Source: Bacteroidales bacterium (GTDB lineage Bacteria; Bacteroidota; Bacteroidia; Bacteroidales; P3). Taken from it: a stretch of 64,000 nucleotides of DNA. Position numbers and translations under genes: made by a program. Of the stretch, positions 18,813-27,723 are shown piece by piece. The notes beneath the pieces are model-generated. The model was not told the origin of the DNA, made no database searches, and was given only the letters and a program-made list of their open reading frames with translations. The DNA lies in the NCBI GenBank assembly GCA_017429685.1, contig JAFROL010000009.1, forward strand, positions 1 to 64,000, written 5' to 3'. Position 1 is the first letter of the stretch. Each line of letters starts with the position of its first letter.

Positions 18813-18885
18813 ACAGCAATGACCGGGGAACGACCAGCAATTACCAAAAGAGAGTTAATTGCTGACCAATCCCAGTCATTGCTGT
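18813..18885 (+). terminator. Long hairpin after giant gene 2, probable terminator
   Basis: ACAGCAATGAC (18813-18823) pairs with GTCATTGCTGT (18875-18885), and an inner CAGCAATTA (18835-18843) pairs with TAATTGCTG (18856-18864). A short T-run follows. The words are the same CAGCAATTAC repeats found in blocks R1-R4, here in both orientations. It lies 19 nt after the stop codon. The weak U-tract makes termination only probable. Confidence 0.5.
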
Positions 18886-18945
18886 TTTGCATTACAGCCA
18901 AAAAGACCGCCCCATCGCCGCCTTTTGGCATATCGGACAAAGAGA

Positions 18946-19013
18946 GTTCTTATACAGTTCTTATATCTGGAATATAAGAACGATATAAGAACAATATAAG
19001 AACGATATAAGAA
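18946..19013. repeat. Inverted repeat of GTTCTTATAT units, copy 1
   Basis: Two GTTCTTATA-type units (18946-18966), a 5-nt centre CTGGA, then the reverse complement ATATAAGAACGATATAAGAAC (18972-18992) and a further tandem copy to 19013. Arms are 21 nt with two mismatches. The same element with perfect arms occurs at 37228-37274. It lies between giant gene 2 and rnr. Confidence 0.8.
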
Positions 19014-19153
19014 CTGGCAGTCCAGGTGGCAGCCGGAAGCGGGCAAAAACGGACAGAAAAGAGTCACTTCCCCGCAAGCGGCGAGACAGAGAAGCCCCAA
19101 AACGACGGAAACAAAACACAAAACCATTCAAAAACATATAAAACATCAATCAT

Positions 19154-21508
19154 ATGACTAACGAAAAAATATCAACACAAATACTGAAAGTCTTTGCAAA
19201 CTCGCCATTTACGGCATTCAACCACAAACAGATATCGTCCAAGATCGGCGCCTACGACAAAGGAACGCGCCAGCTGGTGCAGATGACCATCCTCGAAATG
19301 GCCGAAGAGAAGATACTGGTCGAGGAAAGCCGCGGCAAATACAAGATCAACCCCAAGCACATCAACGACGACCTGCTGCCGAAGAACTACCTCATCGGCA
19401 CCATCGATATGAAGCAGACCGGCAAGGCCTACGTCATACCGCAGGAAGAGGGCCGCGAGGATGTGATGATAGCCCCCAACTACACACGCCACGCCCTGCA
19501 CGGCGACACGGTGAAGGTGCTGATGTTCCCGCAGCGCAAGATGCACAAGCCCGAAGGACAGGTGGTGGAAATACTGCACCGCGCCAAGACGCGCTTTGTG
19601 GGACGCGTGCAGAAGATGGAGAAATTCGCCTTCCTGGTGTGCGACAACCGCAATATGGTGGTCGACATCTTCATCCCCCTCGCCGACCTGGGCGGTGCCG
19701 AAGACGGCGAGAAGGCCGTGGTAGAGATGACCGACTGGCCCGACCAGATGAACAACCCTGTAGGCAAGGTGGTGAAGCGCCTCGGCAAACCCGGCGACAA
19801 CAACGTTGAGATGCAGAGCATCCTGGCGGAATACGACTTCCCCCTCGATTTCCCTGCCGAGGCAGAGAAGGAAGCCGCTAAAATCAAGGCCCCGACGAAG
19901 AAGGATACCGACGGACGCCGCGACTTCCGCAAGACGCTGACCTTCACCATCGACCCCGCCGACGCCAAGGATTTCGACGACGCCCTGTCGTTCAAGCGCC
20001 TCAAGAACGGCAACTACGAGGTTGGAGTCCACATCGCCGACGTGTCGCACTATGTGAAGCCAGGCAGCGCCATAGACCGCGAAGCCTTCGACCGCGGCAC
20101 CAGCGTCTATCTCGTAGACCGCACCATTCCGATGCTGCCCGAACGGCTCTGCAACGGAGTCTGCTCGCTGCGCCCCAACGAAGACAAGCTCTGCTTCAGC
20201 GCCGTCTTCGAGATGAACGACCGCGCCGAAGTGCTGGACCGCTGGTTCGGCAAGACAGTCATAAACAGCGACCGCCGCTACTGCTACGAAGAGGCCCAGG
20301 AGATAATTGAGAACGGAAATGTGAGAACGGAGAACGGAGAACGGAAAGCGGAAAGCGATTTGGACGACGCCATACTGGAGCTGCACAAGCTGGCAACAAT
20401 ACTGCGCGAGGGACGCTACAAGGAGGGTGCCATCAACTTCGAAAGCCAGGAGGTGAAATTCCAACTCGACGAAAACGGCAAACCCATAGGCGTTTACATC
20501 AAAGAGCAGAAAGAGGCCAACTGGCTGATAGAGGAATTTATGCTGCTGGCCAACCGCAACGTGGCGGAATATGTCGGGAAAGGTAGTGACACTAGTATTA
20601 CTAGTAATACTAGTTCAACTGGTAAAACTAGTAAGACTAGAAAGACCATTAAAGCCAAGACCTTTGTCTATCGCGTCCACGACGAGCCCAACCCCGAAAA
20701 GCTCAACACCTTCGTTGAGTTTGTCACCAAACTGGGTTTCAAGATGAAGGTGAGCAGCCGCAAGGCGCTGGCCGACTCGTACAACCGCCTGTTCGAGCAG
20801 ATAGCCGGCCGCGGCGAGGAGTATATGATCGACACCATAGCCATCCGCACGATGTCGAAAGCCTACTATTCGACCCAGAACATCGGCCACTACGGACTGG
20901 CCTTCCCGTTCTACACGCATTTCACGTCGCCCATACGCCGCTATCCCGACCTGATGGTGCACCGTCTGCTGGAGCTCTACCTGGAGGGCGGCGCCAGCGT
21001 CAGCGCCGAGGAATATGAGGAATACTGCAAGCACTGCTCGCTGATGGAGAAAAAAGCCGCCGACGCCGAACGCGCCAGCGTCAAGTACAAACAGGCCGAA
21101 TACCTGAGCGACAAGCTGGGCAAGGTGTTCGACGCCAACATTTCGGGCGTCAGCAAATGGGGCATCTACGCCGAAATCGAGGGCAACAAGTGCGAGGGTA
21201 TGATTCCTATCGGCTCGCTGAAAGGCGACTACTATATGCTTGACGAGGACAACTACCAGGTCATAGGCCGCCGCTATGGCAAATGCTACAAGCTGGGCGA
21301 CCCTGTCCGCATTCGCGTAAAGAATGTCGATATGGTCAAGAAGCTGATAGACTTCGACCTGATAGAAGAAGAAAACGAAAAAACCGAAAAGACTAGTAGA
21401 ACTAGTAAAACTAGTAGGACTAGTAAAACTAGTAGAACTAGTAAGACTAGTAAAACTAGTAAGACTAGCAAGACAAGAAAATCCAACAAAAAACCCAAAA
21501 AACAATAA
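19154..21508 (+). CDS. rnr: Ribonuclease R (3'-5' exoribonuclease)
   Basis: RNase II/R-family exoribonuclease that degrades structured RNA 3' to 5' in the cytoplasm. It has 784 aa with an N-terminal winged-helix region, cold-shock-like domains, the catalytic RNB motif DPADAKDFDD (residues 267-276) and a C-terminal S1 domain (VSKWGIYAEIEGNKCEGMIP). Three segments look foreign: an ENG/RTENGE insertion near residues 386-403, a Ser/Thr insertion from ACTAGT repeats near 476-499, and a tail from about 746 to 784 made of TSK/TSR triplets, the same nonamer array in frame. All conserved motifs outside these remain intact, so the enzyme is probably active. The basic Lys-rich tail replaces the Lys-rich tail common in RNase R. 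Confidence 0.95.
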   Translation: MTNEKISTQILKVFANSPFTAFNHKQISSKIGAYDKGTRQLVQMTILEMAEEKILVEESRGKYKINPKHINDDLLPKNYLIGTIDMKQTGKAYVIPQEEGREDVMIAPNYTRHALHGDTVKVLMFPQRKMHKPEGQVVEILHRAKTRFVGRVQKMEKFAFLVCDNRNMVVDIFIPLADLGGAEDGEKAVVEMTDWPDQMNNPVGKVVKRLGKPGDNNVEMQSILAEYDFPLDFPAEAEKEAAKIKAPTKKDTDGRRDFRKTLTFTIDPADAKDFDDALSFKRLKNGNYEVGVHIADVSHYVKPGSAIDREAFDRGTSVYLVDRTIPMLPERLCNGVCSLRPNEDKLCFSAVFEMNDRAEVLDRWFGKTVINSDRRYCYEEAQEIIENGNVRTENGERKAESDLDDAILELHKLATILREGRYKEGAINFESQEVKFQLDENGKPIGVYIKEQKEANWLIEEFMLLANRNVAEYVGKGSDTSITSNTSSTGKTSKTRKTIKAKTFVYRVHDEPNPEKLNTFVEFVTKLGFKMKVSSRKALADSYNRLFEQIAGRGEEYMIDTIAIRTMSKAYYSTQNIGHYGLAFPFYTHFTSPIRRYPDLMVHRLLELYLEGGASVSAEEYEEYCKHCSLMEKKAADAERASVKYKQAEYLSDKLGKVFDANISGVSKWGIYAEIEGNKCEGMIPIGSLKGDYYMLDEDNYQVIGRRYGKCYKLGDPVRIRVKNVDMVKKLIDFDLIEEENEKTEKTSRTSKTSRTSKTSRTSKTSKTSKTSKTRKSNKKPKKQ

Positions 21509-21511
21509 CCT

Positions 21512-22150
21512 ATGGAGCAGCGGTCCATTTTCAACAAAGTGGCCAACTACAAGGAGCTTCACGTCTATCAGAAGTCGGACGTGCTTGTGGTCATAACCGA
21601 CATTTTCTGCAAGCGCTTCCTGCCTCTTTATGGCGACCGCACCGTAGACCAGATGAATATGGCGGCGCGGAGCGGCAAGCAGAACATAGTCGAGGGCAGC
21701 GAGGCAGCGATGACAAGCACGGAAAGCGAGTTGAAGTTGGTCAATGTGGGCCGCAGCAGCTTCCAAGAGTTGAGGGAAGACTATGAAGACTATCTGAAAA
21801 AGAACAACCTGCCGCTGTGGGACAGAGAGCATCCACGGTATGACAGGATGCTTGACTTCTGCCGCAGGCACAACAGCTACACCGACTATCAGAAGTTTGC
21901 GGAAATCCTGCCTGCCGAGGATTTCTGCAATATGGCCGTCACGCTATGCCATATCACAGACCGTATGTTCCAAAACTACCTGAAACACCTTGAGGAAACA
22001 TTTGTCGAGAAAGGGGGAATAAGGGAACGTATGCACGCCGCCAGGACAAACTACCGTCAGCAACAAGACCAGCGGCTGAAGGCTCTGGAAGCCGAAAACC
22101 AATGGCTCAAGGAAGAGTTGAGGAAAAAAGAGTCAAACCCAAAGAGTTGA
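21512..22150 (+). CDS. Four-helix-bundle (23S rRNA intervening-sequence-type) protein
   Basis: 212-aa protein whose first 120 residues match the four-helix-bundle family related to proteins encoded in 23S rRNA intervening sequences (YKELHVYQKSDVLVVITDIF, then MAARSGKQNIVEGSEAAMTS). The C-terminal part (about 165-212) is a charged coiled coil ending in a Lys/Glu-rich tail. Such proteins form pentameric bundles and occur in many Bacteroidota; their function is unknown. It starts 3 nt after the rnr stop, so the two are probably co-transcribed. No signal peptide. Confidence 0.85.
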   Translation: MEQRSIFNKVANYKELHVYQKSDVLVVITDIFCKRFLPLYGDRTVDQMNMAARSGKQNIVEGSEAAMTSTESELKLVNVGRSSFQELREDYEDYLKKNNLPLWDREHPRYDRMLDFCRRHNSYTDYQKFAEILPAEDFCNMAVTLCHITDRMFQNYLKHLEETFVEKGGIRERMHAARTNYRQQQDQRLKALEAENQWLKEELRKKESNPKS

Positions 22151-22151
22151 A

Positions 22152-22232
22152 TCTAGTGGGACTAGTATTTCTAGTTTAACTAGTATTACTAGTAGTACTA
22201 GTTCTACTAGTTCCACTAGTCCTACTAGGGAA
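22152..22232. repeat. ACTAGTNNN nonamer array
   Basis: Nine consecutive 9-nt units of the form ACTAGTNNN with variable last three bases. It follows the four-helix-bundle gene directly. The same array family occurs inside rnr, at 28498-28536, 34640-34692, 42278-42358 and 43238-43285. CTAG is otherwise rare in this window. Confidence 0.9.
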
Positions 22233-22279
22233 AATCCGCCAAAAGTAATTTATATTATTTTTACTAAATTTTTTTTTAT

Positions 22280-22287
22280 TATCTTTG
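22280..22287 (+). promoter_or_regulatory. Promoter -7 element for the Na/Pi transporter
   Basis: TATCTTTG, a perfect TAnnTTTG element, lies 58 nt before the start codon after a T-rich stretch. It is the only such word in the spacer. No -33 TTTG at the ideal distance is obvious. Confidence 0.55.
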
Positions 22288-22345
22288 TACTCACAATAAC
22301 AAAACAAAGCATAAGCGCATATACTAATAAATCAGCATCTTGAAT

Positions 22346-24049
22346 ATGAATTTTGGAGATATAGTCGTCGTCATTTTAAAACTTGCCGGTGCATTGGCAA
22401 TCTTTCTGTTCGCTATGAAACTGATGAGCGAAGGACTGCAGAAATATGCCGGCTCAAAACTGCGCCATATCCTGACAAAGATTACAGGCAAACCACTTAG
22501 CGGCATCCTGGCCGGCACGGGCGTCACAGCAATAATACAGAGCTCGACGGCCACAACGGTTATGGCTGTGGGGTTTGCCGGAGCGGGTCTGCTGACGCTG
22601 GGTGGCGCCATCGCCGTAGTGATGGGTGCCAACATCGGAACGACCGTAACAGCGTGGATCATCACCTTGTTCGGCCTGGGTGGTGGCGGAACCGACGAGG
22701 CTGTGCCGTTTATGCCTATGCTCATCGCAGCCATAAGCCTCTTCTTTATCTTCAGCAAAAAGAGCAAGATGCAGTATCTTGGCCAGACTATTATGGGCCT
22801 TTCGCTGCTGATTCTGGGTCTGGGCCTGATGGGCGACTCGGTGCCTCCGCTGGACGAGAATGTGGCCCACTCTATCGCCGCCTGGGGACAGTGGGGCTAC
22901 TGGTCTATACTGCTTTTCATCGTCGTTGGAGCCATACTGTGCATCATTCTGCAGACTTCGTCGGCTATGACCGCCGTCATACTGCTTATGGCCAGCCAGG
23001 GGTGGATCGACTTCCCCACTTCTATGGCTTTGGTGATAGGACAGAATCTGGGTACCACACTGACAGCTCAGGTGGTGGCAATGACTACCGGCACAACGGG
23101 CAAACGCACCGCCCGCGCCCATCTGGTCTTCAATGTGGCAGGCGCCATCATCTTCCTTATCCCCTTCTATCCTATATGCGACGCAGTGATGTTCGTCAGC
23201 GAGAAATTGGATGGGCTTCTTCCCAACATACCGCTGATTCCGCTGGCTATCACCGTATTCCATACCCTGTTCAATGTGGTCACCACCATAATCCTTTCCT
23301 TCTTCATCCCGCAGATTGTAAAGATTGTGGAGTGGCTCGTTCCGGAAAAGAAAGAGGACGGCGAAGAAGAATTCCGACTCACCTATTTGGAACCCAACCT
23401 GCTGAGCACTGCCGAGCTTAACCTGCAATCGGCCAAAAGCGAAATAGAGGTTTTCTCGCAAAGAGTGCTGCGTATGTACACCTTCCTGCCCGGACTACGG
23501 ACAGCCAAAAACGAGGATGAGTTCGAGACCATTATGCAACGCATAGCAAAATACGAGGGCATTACCGACCGTATGGAGCAGGAAATCACCAAGTTTCTGA
23601 CACGCGTAGGCAGCGGCGACGTCAGCCAGCACGCATCCGAGCGCATCAGCACTATGCTGCGCATCATCGACAACCTGGAAAGTATCGGCGACGCTATCTA
23701 CCAGATAGCTATGACTCGCAAAAGCAAACGCGAAGACGCTGTCCACTTCGACGCCAGCCTCAACGCCAACCTGGCTCATATGAGCGAACTGGTGCAGAAA
23801 GCCCTCGACGTTATGGACTCCAACCTCAAGGACTACGACAATATAGACCTCGATGCCGCATACGCTGCCGAGCACGACATAAACGCCTACAGAGACCTGC
23901 TGAGGGCACAACACCTCGACGCCCTGAAGCTCGGCATCTACGACTACGCCATCGGCAACGCCTACAGCGGACTCTATGCCCTTTATGAAAAACTGGGCGA
24001 TTACGTCATCAACGTCTCCGAAGCCATCGGAGGCAAAAAGGAGGATTAA
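22346..24049 (+). CDS. Na+/Pi-cotransporter family protein with PhoU-like domain
   Basis: 567-aa inner-membrane transporter that probably couples sodium to phosphate movement. The N-terminal half holds the two inverted Na/Pi cotransporter repeats with their signatures QSSTATT (near residue 60) and QTSSAMTAV (near 210), amid about eight hydrophobic segments. The C-terminal third is a soluble PhoU-like helical domain (LRIIDNLESIGDAIYQIA). This fusion is the usual form in Bacteroidota. The ATG at 22346 is preferred over an upstream in-frame TTG. The metallo-hydrolase gene starts 6 nt after its stop, so they form an operon. Direction and substrate are family inference. Confidence 0.92.
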   Translation: MNFGDIVVVILKLAGALAIFLFAMKLMSEGLQKYAGSKLRHILTKITGKPLSGILAGTGVTAIIQSSTATTVMAVGFAGAGLLTLGGAIAVVMGANIGTTVTAWIITLFGLGGGGTDEAVPFMPMLIAAISLFFIFSKKSKMQYLGQTIMGLSLLILGLGLMGDSVPPLDENVAHSIAAWGQWGYWSILLFIVVGAILCIILQTSSAMTAVILLMASQGWIDFPTSMALVIGQNLGTTLTAQVVAMTTGTTGKRTARAHLVFNVAGAIIFLIPFYPICDAVMFVSEKLDGLLPNIPLIPLAITVFHTLFNVVTTIILSFFIPQIVKIVEWLVPEKKEDGEEEFRLTYLEPNLLSTAELNLQSAKSEIEVFSQRVLRMYTFLPGLRTAKNEDEFETIMQRIAKYEGITDRMEQEITKFLTRVGSGDVSQHASERISTMLRIIDNLESIGDAIYQIAMTRKSKREDAVHFDASLNANLAHMSELVQKALDVMDSNLKDYDNIDLDAAYAAEHDINAYRDLLRAQHLDALKLGIYDYAIGNAYSGLYALYEKLGDYVINVSEAIGGKKED

Positions 24050-24055
24050 CCCGAA

Positions 24056-24793
24056 GTGATTGAAATACACTATATATACCACAGCTGTTTTGCCGTGGTT
24101 ACCGACAACGCCATAATAGTCTACGACTATTGGAAAGACAACACGAAGGGAGAACTGCACGACATTATCGACTCGCGTGGCGAAAAAGCCCTGTATTTTA
24201 TCGTGTCGCACTTCCACCAGGACCACTTTAACCCCGACATACTGGAATTTCCGTATACAAAACTGCTGGTCTCGTACGACACCGCCAAACGGCGCCGCGT
24301 AAAACCGCCCGTAGCCACGGCAGTGCTGCGCCCCGAAGAGGTATATGAAGATGAGCTGCTGCGCCTCAATGCGCTGCGCTCTACCGACGTGGGCATCGCC
24401 TCGCTCGTGACGCTTGGCGACGGAACGACAATCTATCACGCCGGCGACAACAACAACTGGTATTTCGCAGGCGAGGACGACGACCACATACGCTGCTCGC
24501 TCGACGAGATGGAGGGTATGTTCATATCCAACGTGCGCGAGGCGAGGGCAATAACAAAAACTGTAGACCACGCTATGTTCCCCGTCGATCCGCGTCTGGA
24601 GTCGACTATGCTGCGCGGTGCCTGCCAATGGCTTCAGCAGGTACGCACGGGGCACTTCTACCCTATGCACTGCTGGGGACGATGGAGCGAGGTGCTGGAC
24701 GGCATAGAACAGATGAAGGAGCTGTTTCCCGAAACCGAGTTCGTCTGCCCCAACCCTGCCGAAATCAACGAAGAACCCGTCTTTTTAGAATAA
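24056..24793 (+). CDS. MBL-fold metallo-hydrolase
   Basis: 245-aa protein of the metallo-beta-lactamase superfamily. The metal motif HxHxDH is present as SHFHQDHF (His52, His54, Asp56, His57), and later histidines (IYHAGDNNNW near residue 125; FYPMHCWG near 200) complete a typical two-metal site. The start is a GTG at 24056, supported by GGAGG at 24040-24044 inside the end of the upstream gene; no closer ATG exists. No signal peptide. The natural substrate is unknown; relatives are annotated as UlaG-like or hypothetical hydrolases. The gene overlaps the convergent acyltransferase gene by 9 nt. Confidence 0.88.
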   Translation: MIEIHYIYHSCFAVVTDNAIIVYDYWKDNTKGELHDIIDSRGEKALYFIVSHFHQDHFNPDILEFPYTKLLVSYDTAKRRRVKPPVATAVLRPEEVYEDELLRLNALRSTDVGIASLVTLGDGTTIYHAGDNNNWYFAGEDDDHIRCSLDEMEGMFISNVREARAITKTVDHAMFPVDPRLESTMLRGACQWLQQVRTGHFYPMHCWGRWSEVLDGIEQMKELFPETEFVCPNPAEINEEPVFLE

Positions 24794-26167
24794 GTCGGCC
24801 AAGCGCTTGTACTGGTCGCCGAGCGCTTTCATCTTCTTTCCCTTCACAAGGCGAAGCCACCAGTAACGCACATTGCTGAGTATGGCCTTGAGCCCGTTGG
24901 TCAGCGGACCTGTAACCAAAGCGCCAAAATGCGCCACGGCAACAGCCACAAGACCCCACCAAGCCCCGAGGTCGGCAATGTTTTTCATCCACATACCGCC
25001 ACAGCAAGCAATGACGATACTAATGACTATGGTATAAACAATTGACAGCAAAAAGCGTATGCCAAAATTGACCGAGCTGCGGAACTGGCTGTCGGCAATA
25101 AGCTTGCGGACAAGAAGATGCGTAGGCAGAACGGACATAGGATAACAGAGCAGAAAGAAAAGGAATACGTAGCGCACCAGCGGCTCGAAGACGATGGCAG
25201 CCACGGCTGCAGCCACGAAAAGGAAAGCCAAGGCCGTAGAAAGCAGAGACCAATGGTCGTGGACTAAAGTCTCGCGCAGACGCAGACGCTGGCATTGCTG
25301 GCGGAAGGCTCCGGTCTCGGACATCAGCGTGTCGAATTTACTATCCTTCTCCGCGCTGCGGCGGTCGAGCTTGAGAGAAATCTCCTGTCTGACACGGAAC
25401 CTGTTCCAGGCCGTGTTCTTCTTTCCCTCGCTGCGGCGCACCATACTGTTGAGCACGTTGCACAGCGTGAAGATTTCGTCGTAGTGCTCCTCGTCGCGGA
25501 TGTCGTGCATCAGCGGGCTGAGGGCCGTCGAAAGGGCCGTGCGCATCTCGTTGAGGGCGACGGGCTCGTTGTCGCAGAAATCCTTCATAAAAGGCTGTAC
25601 AGGAATCGGCTTGCCGATATTGACCACCAGGTTGCTGTACGGGCGCTCGTATTCGTCGAAATCTATTCCCGTCGGAACGATGTACAGCGGATGGTCGCCC
25701 AGTTTCTGCTGCGTCTCGCCGGCGATACGGAACATACCCTTGCCCATCGGCAGCAGATGGTGGCGGTTGTTGTGGCGGCCTTCGGCCATCAGGCACAGCG
25801 GATAGCCGTCGAGCAACACGTCGCGCGAACGGTCGAAGACATCGTTGTTTTTCGAAAGGTTGCTCTGTCCGTCGCGGATACGGTATACCGGCAGGATTTT
25901 TAGGAACGTAAGGATGGCGCGGATAGTGGGATTCTCGAAAATATCAGCGCGTGCCAGGAATACCGGCGGCTTAGGAGCAAAGTTGAGCACCGCAAGCGGC
26001 TCCATAAGGGCTTGCTGGTGGCAGGGTGCAATGATGTAAGCACCATCGGTGGGAAGATTCTCCAGCCCGTGCACGTCAAAACTCTGATAATGACAGCGAG
26101 TACCAAACTGGACCAGAGGGCTCAGGATGTTATAAAGTCGGTTGTTGTCCTGTATTGATTTTGACAT
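24785..26167 (-). CDS. 1-acyl-glycerol-phosphate acyltransferase-type protein
   Basis: 460-aa membrane-associated acyltransferase of the PlsC/LPLAT superfamily, likely in phospholipid or acylated-lipid synthesis. Motif I is CHQQALME (His50 to Glu56); relatives I know usually carry Asp at the final position, so Glu56 is unusual. Motif III is seen as MAEGRHNNRHHLLPMGKG (near 145-162) and the PTGIDFD segment follows. The C-terminal quarter has several hydrophobic spans (near 325-440), a Bacteroidota-type extension. I start at the ATG at 26167 (MSKSIQD); the upstream extension is unconserved. It is convergent with the metallo-hydrolase gene and has a promoter element at 26274. Confidence 0.88.
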   Translation of the reverse strand: MSKSIQDNNRLYNILSPLVQFGTRCHYQSFDVHGLENLPTDGAYIIAPCHQQALMEPLAVLNFAPKPPVFLARADIFENPTIRAILTFLKILPVYRIRDGQSNLSKNNDVFDRSRDVLLDGYPLCLMAEGRHNNRHHLLPMGKGMFRIAGETQQKLGDHPLYIVPTGIDFDEYERPYSNLVVNIGKPIPVQPFMKDFCDNEPVALNEMRTALSTALSPLMHDIRDEEHYDEIFTLCNVLNSMVRRSEGKKNTAWNRFRVRQEISLKLDRRSAEKDSKFDTLMSETGAFRQQCQRLRLRETLVHDHWSLLSTALAFLFVAAAVAAIVFEPLVRYVFLFFLLCYPMSVLPTHLLVRKLIADSQFRSSVNFGIRFLLSIVYTIVISIVIACCGGMWMKNIADLGAWWGLVAVAVAHFGALVTGPLTNGLKAILSNVRYWWLRLVKGKKMKALGDQYKRLADLF

Positions 26168-26265
26168 AATGACTCCTCTTTGTCGGAAAGCAAGTGCCAA
26201 AACGGTTACTCTCCAATCTAAAAACGATTATATTATAATGGTTTATATATGTTTTAACATTTGTT

Positions 26266-26281
26266 TAGTTTTGCAAAGATA
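26266..26281. promoter_or_regulatory. Back-to-back promoter elements
   Basis: On the minus strand TATCTTTG (26274-26281) is a perfect -7 element for the acyltransferase gene. On the plus strand the adjoining TAGTTTTG (26266-26273) fits the same consensus for the DUF4294 gene 51 nt downstream. The two elements abut, so RNA polymerase binding to one would probably exclude the other. Confidence 0.5.
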
Positions 26282-26323
26282 CGAAAAAAATAGTTTTTGA
26301 GTTATTGTAGAAAATATTTGAAG

Positions 26324-26935
26324 ATGTACAGGCTGAAAAAAAATTTCCTACTTGTAACGTTCGCCTTGATTGGTATGGGCTGGTCGACCGTGAGCGCACA
26401 AGAGCCCGACAGGACGAACAAGATTCTGAGCTACGCCTCGGTCATCGACGGTGACACGGTTCCGCTTGTACATCTTAAGCCCGTGTTCATCGTTCGCAAA
26501 TGGGCACTGCTTACAGACAAGGAAATCCGCAAGAACCAGAAACTAATACGCAACGTCAAGAAAGTGCTCCCCTATGCAAAGGAAGCCCGCAAACGTCTGC
26601 AGGAGCTGGAGAAAGAGATGGCCGGAATGAGCCCTAAGAAACAGAAGGAATACGTAAAACAGGTCGAACAGGAAGTTTTGGACGACTTCTACGAAGATCT
26701 GGAGAAACTGACCTTTTCGCAGGGCAAAGTACTGCTGAAACTGGTGGACCGCGAGACGGGCAACACGTCATATGCCCTTGTCGCCGACTTGCGTGGCAAA
26801 TTCCGCGCGTCGTTCTACAACACTTTTGCACGTATGTTCGGTTTCAATATGAAAGAGCGCTACGACCCCAAGAACAACAAAGACGACAACCTGCTGGAAC
26901 GTGTAGTGCGCTCGGTGGAGCTTGGCAAGATATAA
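26324..26935 (+). CDS. DUF4294 exported protein
   Basis: 203-aa protein with an N-terminal signal peptide (FLLVTFALIGMGWSTVSAQ) and the DUF4294 body: a short beta segment (YASVIDGDTVPLVHLKPVFI) and a long helical, charged core (about 75-130) with the ending FGFNMKERYDPKNNKDD typical of the family. The function is unknown; it is a periplasmic protein widespread in Bacteroidota. I start at the ATG at 26324; the frame continues upstream only from a TTG. The NlpC/P60 gene begins 12 nt after its stop, suggesting a joint envelope-related operon. Confidence 0.85.
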   Translation: MYRLKKNFLLVTFALIGMGWSTVSAQEPDRTNKILSYASVIDGDTVPLVHLKPVFIVRKWALLTDKEIRKNQKLIRNVKKVLPYAKEARKRLQELEKEMAGMSPKKQKEYVKQVEQEVLDDFYEDLEKLTFSQGKVLLKLVDRETGNTSYALVADLRGKFRASFYNTFARMFGFNMKERYDPKNNKDDNLLERVVRSVELGKI

Positions 26936-26947
26936 TCATTTGTTTCT

Positions 26948-27646
26948 ATGAAGATTGGATATTGTTTTCTACCTGCTGTTGCTGTCCGGAAAGCGCCATC
27001 GCACGCCTCGGAAATGGTCAACCAACTGCTGCTTGGCGACAAAGTAGAAATTCTTGACATACAACCCGAATGGCTTTTCACCCGGGCACTGTACGACAGC
27101 TACGAAGGATGGGTCAGCAGCAAGCAGCTGAGAGAAGTCGATAGTGTTGAAACCAAAGATTTTACCGTCCCCACGGACAACGAAATGACAATTGGCGGCA
27201 ATCGCATCAAAGTCCCGGCAGGGGCGCAGTGCGACAAGAAGCTGCTAGTCTACGATACCAATATCGAACGCGACATCGTCGCCATTGCACGACAGTTCCT
27301 CGGCTCGCCATATCTGTGGGGAGGCCGCACAAGTATGGGCATAGACTGTTCAGGGCTGACACAAGTGGTCTACAAAATATGCGGCATCCAGCTGCCTCGC
27401 GACGCATCGCAGCAAGCAGTGTGTGGCAACAGGATAAAACTCATAGAATCAGCAGCTGGCGATTTGGCATTTTTTACAAACAATGAGGGACGCGTCGTCC
27501 ACGTAGGCATCGTTGCGGGCGACGGAACCATCATCCACGCGTCGGGAATGGTGAGACAAGACCGCCTTGACGAGACAGGCATTTTCAATGCCGAACGCGG
27601 CGAATATACTCACACACTTAAAGAAGTACGCAGAATTGCACACTGA
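26948..27646 (+). CDS. NlpC/P60 (C40) cell-wall peptidase with SH3 domain
   Basis: 232-aa enzyme predicted to cleave gamma-D-glutamyl bonds in peptidoglycan peptides. The N-terminal part (about 1-90) is a bacterial SH3 domain (AVRKAPSHASEMVNQLL, WVSSKQL). The NlpC/P60 domain has its triad: Cys134 in DCSGL, His185 in VVHVGI and His197 in IIHASG, preceded by GSPYLWGGRTSMGIDCSG. No signal peptide is present, so it probably works in the cytoplasm on imported wall peptides, as the dipeptidyl-peptidase VI-type enzymes do. It follows the DUF4294 gene by 12 nt. Confidence 0.93.
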   Translation: MKIGYCFLPAVAVRKAPSHASEMVNQLLLGDKVEILDIQPEWLFTRALYDSYEGWVSSKQLREVDSVETKDFTVPTDNEMTIGGNRIKVPAGAQCDKKLLVYDTNIERDIVAIARQFLGSPYLWGGRTSMGIDCSGLTQVVYKICGIQLPRDASQQAVCGNRIKLIESAAGDLAFFTNNEGRVVHVGIVAGDGTIIHASGMVRQDRLDETGIFNAERGEYTHTLKEVRRIAH

Positions 27647-27673
27647 TAGCTTTCCCCATCCAAAAGTTTTGCG

Positions 27674-27681
27674 TATCTTTG
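27674..27681 (+). promoter_or_regulatory. Promoter -7 element for pyrK-pyrD
   Basis: TATCTTTG lies 42 nt before the pyrK start in a 77-nt spacer and is a perfect match to the Bacteroidota -7 element. It marks the beginning of the pyrimidine operon. Confidence 0.6.
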
Positions 27682-27723
27682 CAAAAAGAAAATAATAGCA
27701 CTTTCTGACACAAAACTCTAATT

